Origin: an uncultured Oscillospiraceae bacterium
Lineage (GTDB): Bacteria; Bacillota; Clostridia; Oscillospirales; Oscillospiraceae
Reading direction: 5' to 3'
DNA: 11,780 bases
NCBI GenBank assembly: GCA_904398675.1
Contig: CAJFPI010000071.1
Span: forward strand, 1-11,780
Under the pieces are notes generated by a model that saw only the letters and a list, made by a program, of their open reading frames with translations, had not been told where the DNA came from and did not search any database. Every line of letters begins with the position of its first letter. Positions within the stretch are counted from its first letter, which is position 1. Positions 11,487 to 11,780 of the stretch are shown in pieces. A program made the position numbers and the translations under genes.

Positions 11487-11780
11487 ATGCCGCAGAAAAT
11501 TCTGCCCCACGACCACGGCCAGCCCATAGAGCGGGAGCTGGAGCACATGCCGGGGGTGGAGGCGTTCCAGATCGTCTCCGACATCTTCAAGCAGCTGGGG
11601 GACGGAAGCAGGATCCGTATTTTCTGGCTGCTGTGCCACTGTGAGGAGTGTGTCATCAACATATCGGCATGGGTCGATATGAGCAGCCCCGCCGTGTCCC
11701 ACCACCTCAGGCAGCTGAAGGCCGGGGGGCTGATTGTCAGCCGCCGGGAGGGGAAGGAGGTCTATTACAGGGCCGCCGAC
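11487..11780 (+). CDS. ArsR/SmtB-family metal-responsive repressor, 3' end missing
   Basis: The first 98 residues are visible; full proteins of this group are about 110-130 residues. The winged helix covers about 27-98, with the recognition helix in SSPAVSHHLRQLKAGGLI (66-83) and the start of the beta-wing in REGKEVYYR. The N-terminus carries His8 and His10 (PHDHG). The segment after the first core helix is LLCHCEECVINIS, with Cys50, Cys52 and Cys55, the place where CadC/ArsR-type sensors bind metal. A thiol/His metal site for a soft or borderline metal is therefore likely (inference). The start at 11487 follows AGGAGG (11474-11479). A TATACT at 11455-11460 may be its -10 box, but no good -35 is visible. 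It is probably followed by its target gene, an efflux pump or transporter, outside the window. Confidence 0.9.
   Translation, partial: MPQKILPHDHGQPIERELEHMPGVEAFQIVSDIFKQLGDGSRIRIFWLLCHCEECVINISAWVDMSSPAVSHHLRQLKAGGLIVSRREGKEVYYRAAD

Noticed and set aside
9752..11662. A 636-codon open frame on the minus strand opposite the NTPase and xdhC-like genes
   Set aside because: It is antisense to two genes with clear family motifs, is rich in His, Pro, Arg and Leu as expected of a GC-rich antisense frame, and has no convincing start or domain.

Overview
The window looks like chromosomal DNA of an anaerobic, GC-rich gut Firmicute, most likely an Oscillospiraceae-type Clostridium relative (Flavonifractor, Lawsonibacter or Intestinimonas-like). 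This is inferred from the Clostridial-type GTP-dependent PEP carboxykinase, the hexameric glutamate dehydrogenase resembling that of Clostridium symbiosum, the G5/3D-domain secreted protein, the YlmC/YmxH sporulation-type protein, strong AGGAGG ribosome binding sites and consensus sigma-A promoters. The genes are short, closely spaced and mostly monocistronic. No transposase, CRISPR array, tRNA or rRNA was seen.

Layout. 1-397 (-): start of pckG (PEP carboxykinase, GTP). 568-1371 (-): Cof-type HAD phosphatase. 1372-1862: back-to-back promoters and a structured leader for 1863-2885 (+), a secreted G5/3D-domain cell-wall protein. 3055-5111 (+): a two-gene operon made of a DRE-TIM metallolyase (Re-citrate synthase / isopropylmalate synthase-like) and a FadR/FCD-type GntR regulator, with a strong promoter that overlaps a TGTATACA palindrome. 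5198-5491 (-): YlmC/YmxH-like PRC-barrel protein. 5494-5903: a non-coding stretch with a candidate terminated small RNA on the minus strand and a 77-bp dyad. 5904-6185 (+): a small lipoprotein made almost entirely of a Thr/Asn/Asp pentapeptide repeat. 6250-6460: a hairpin-rich, probably repetitive intergenic element. 6527-7879 (-): NAD-type glutamate dehydrogenase. 8179-8739 (+): adenine-PRT-like phosphoribosyltransferase. 8927-9701 (-): a three-gene cassette (33-aa membrane peptide, XRE regulator, four-helix membrane protein) behind a repeated operator-like sequence. 9980-11377 (+): a THEP1-type NTPase and an XdhC/CoxI-type molybdenum-enzyme maturation protein. 11487-end (+): a Cys/His-rich ArsR/SmtB regulator, cut by the window edge.

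How it fits together. Several genes sit around central carbon and glutamate metabolism. PckG links PEP and oxaloacetate. The putative citrate synthase would draw oxaloacetate and acetyl-CoA towards 2-oxoglutarate. Glutamate dehydrogenase interconverts 2-oxoglutarate and glutamate. They have separate promoters, so this is neighbourhood rather than a single operon. The THEP1-XdhC pair suggests a molybdenum hydroxylase elsewhere in the genome. Nothing seen is a clear defence or mobile system. The least explained parts are the candidate ncRNA and dyad at 5555-5810, the structured leader at 1711-1844, the overlooked 33-aa peptide gene, and the repeat lipoprotein.
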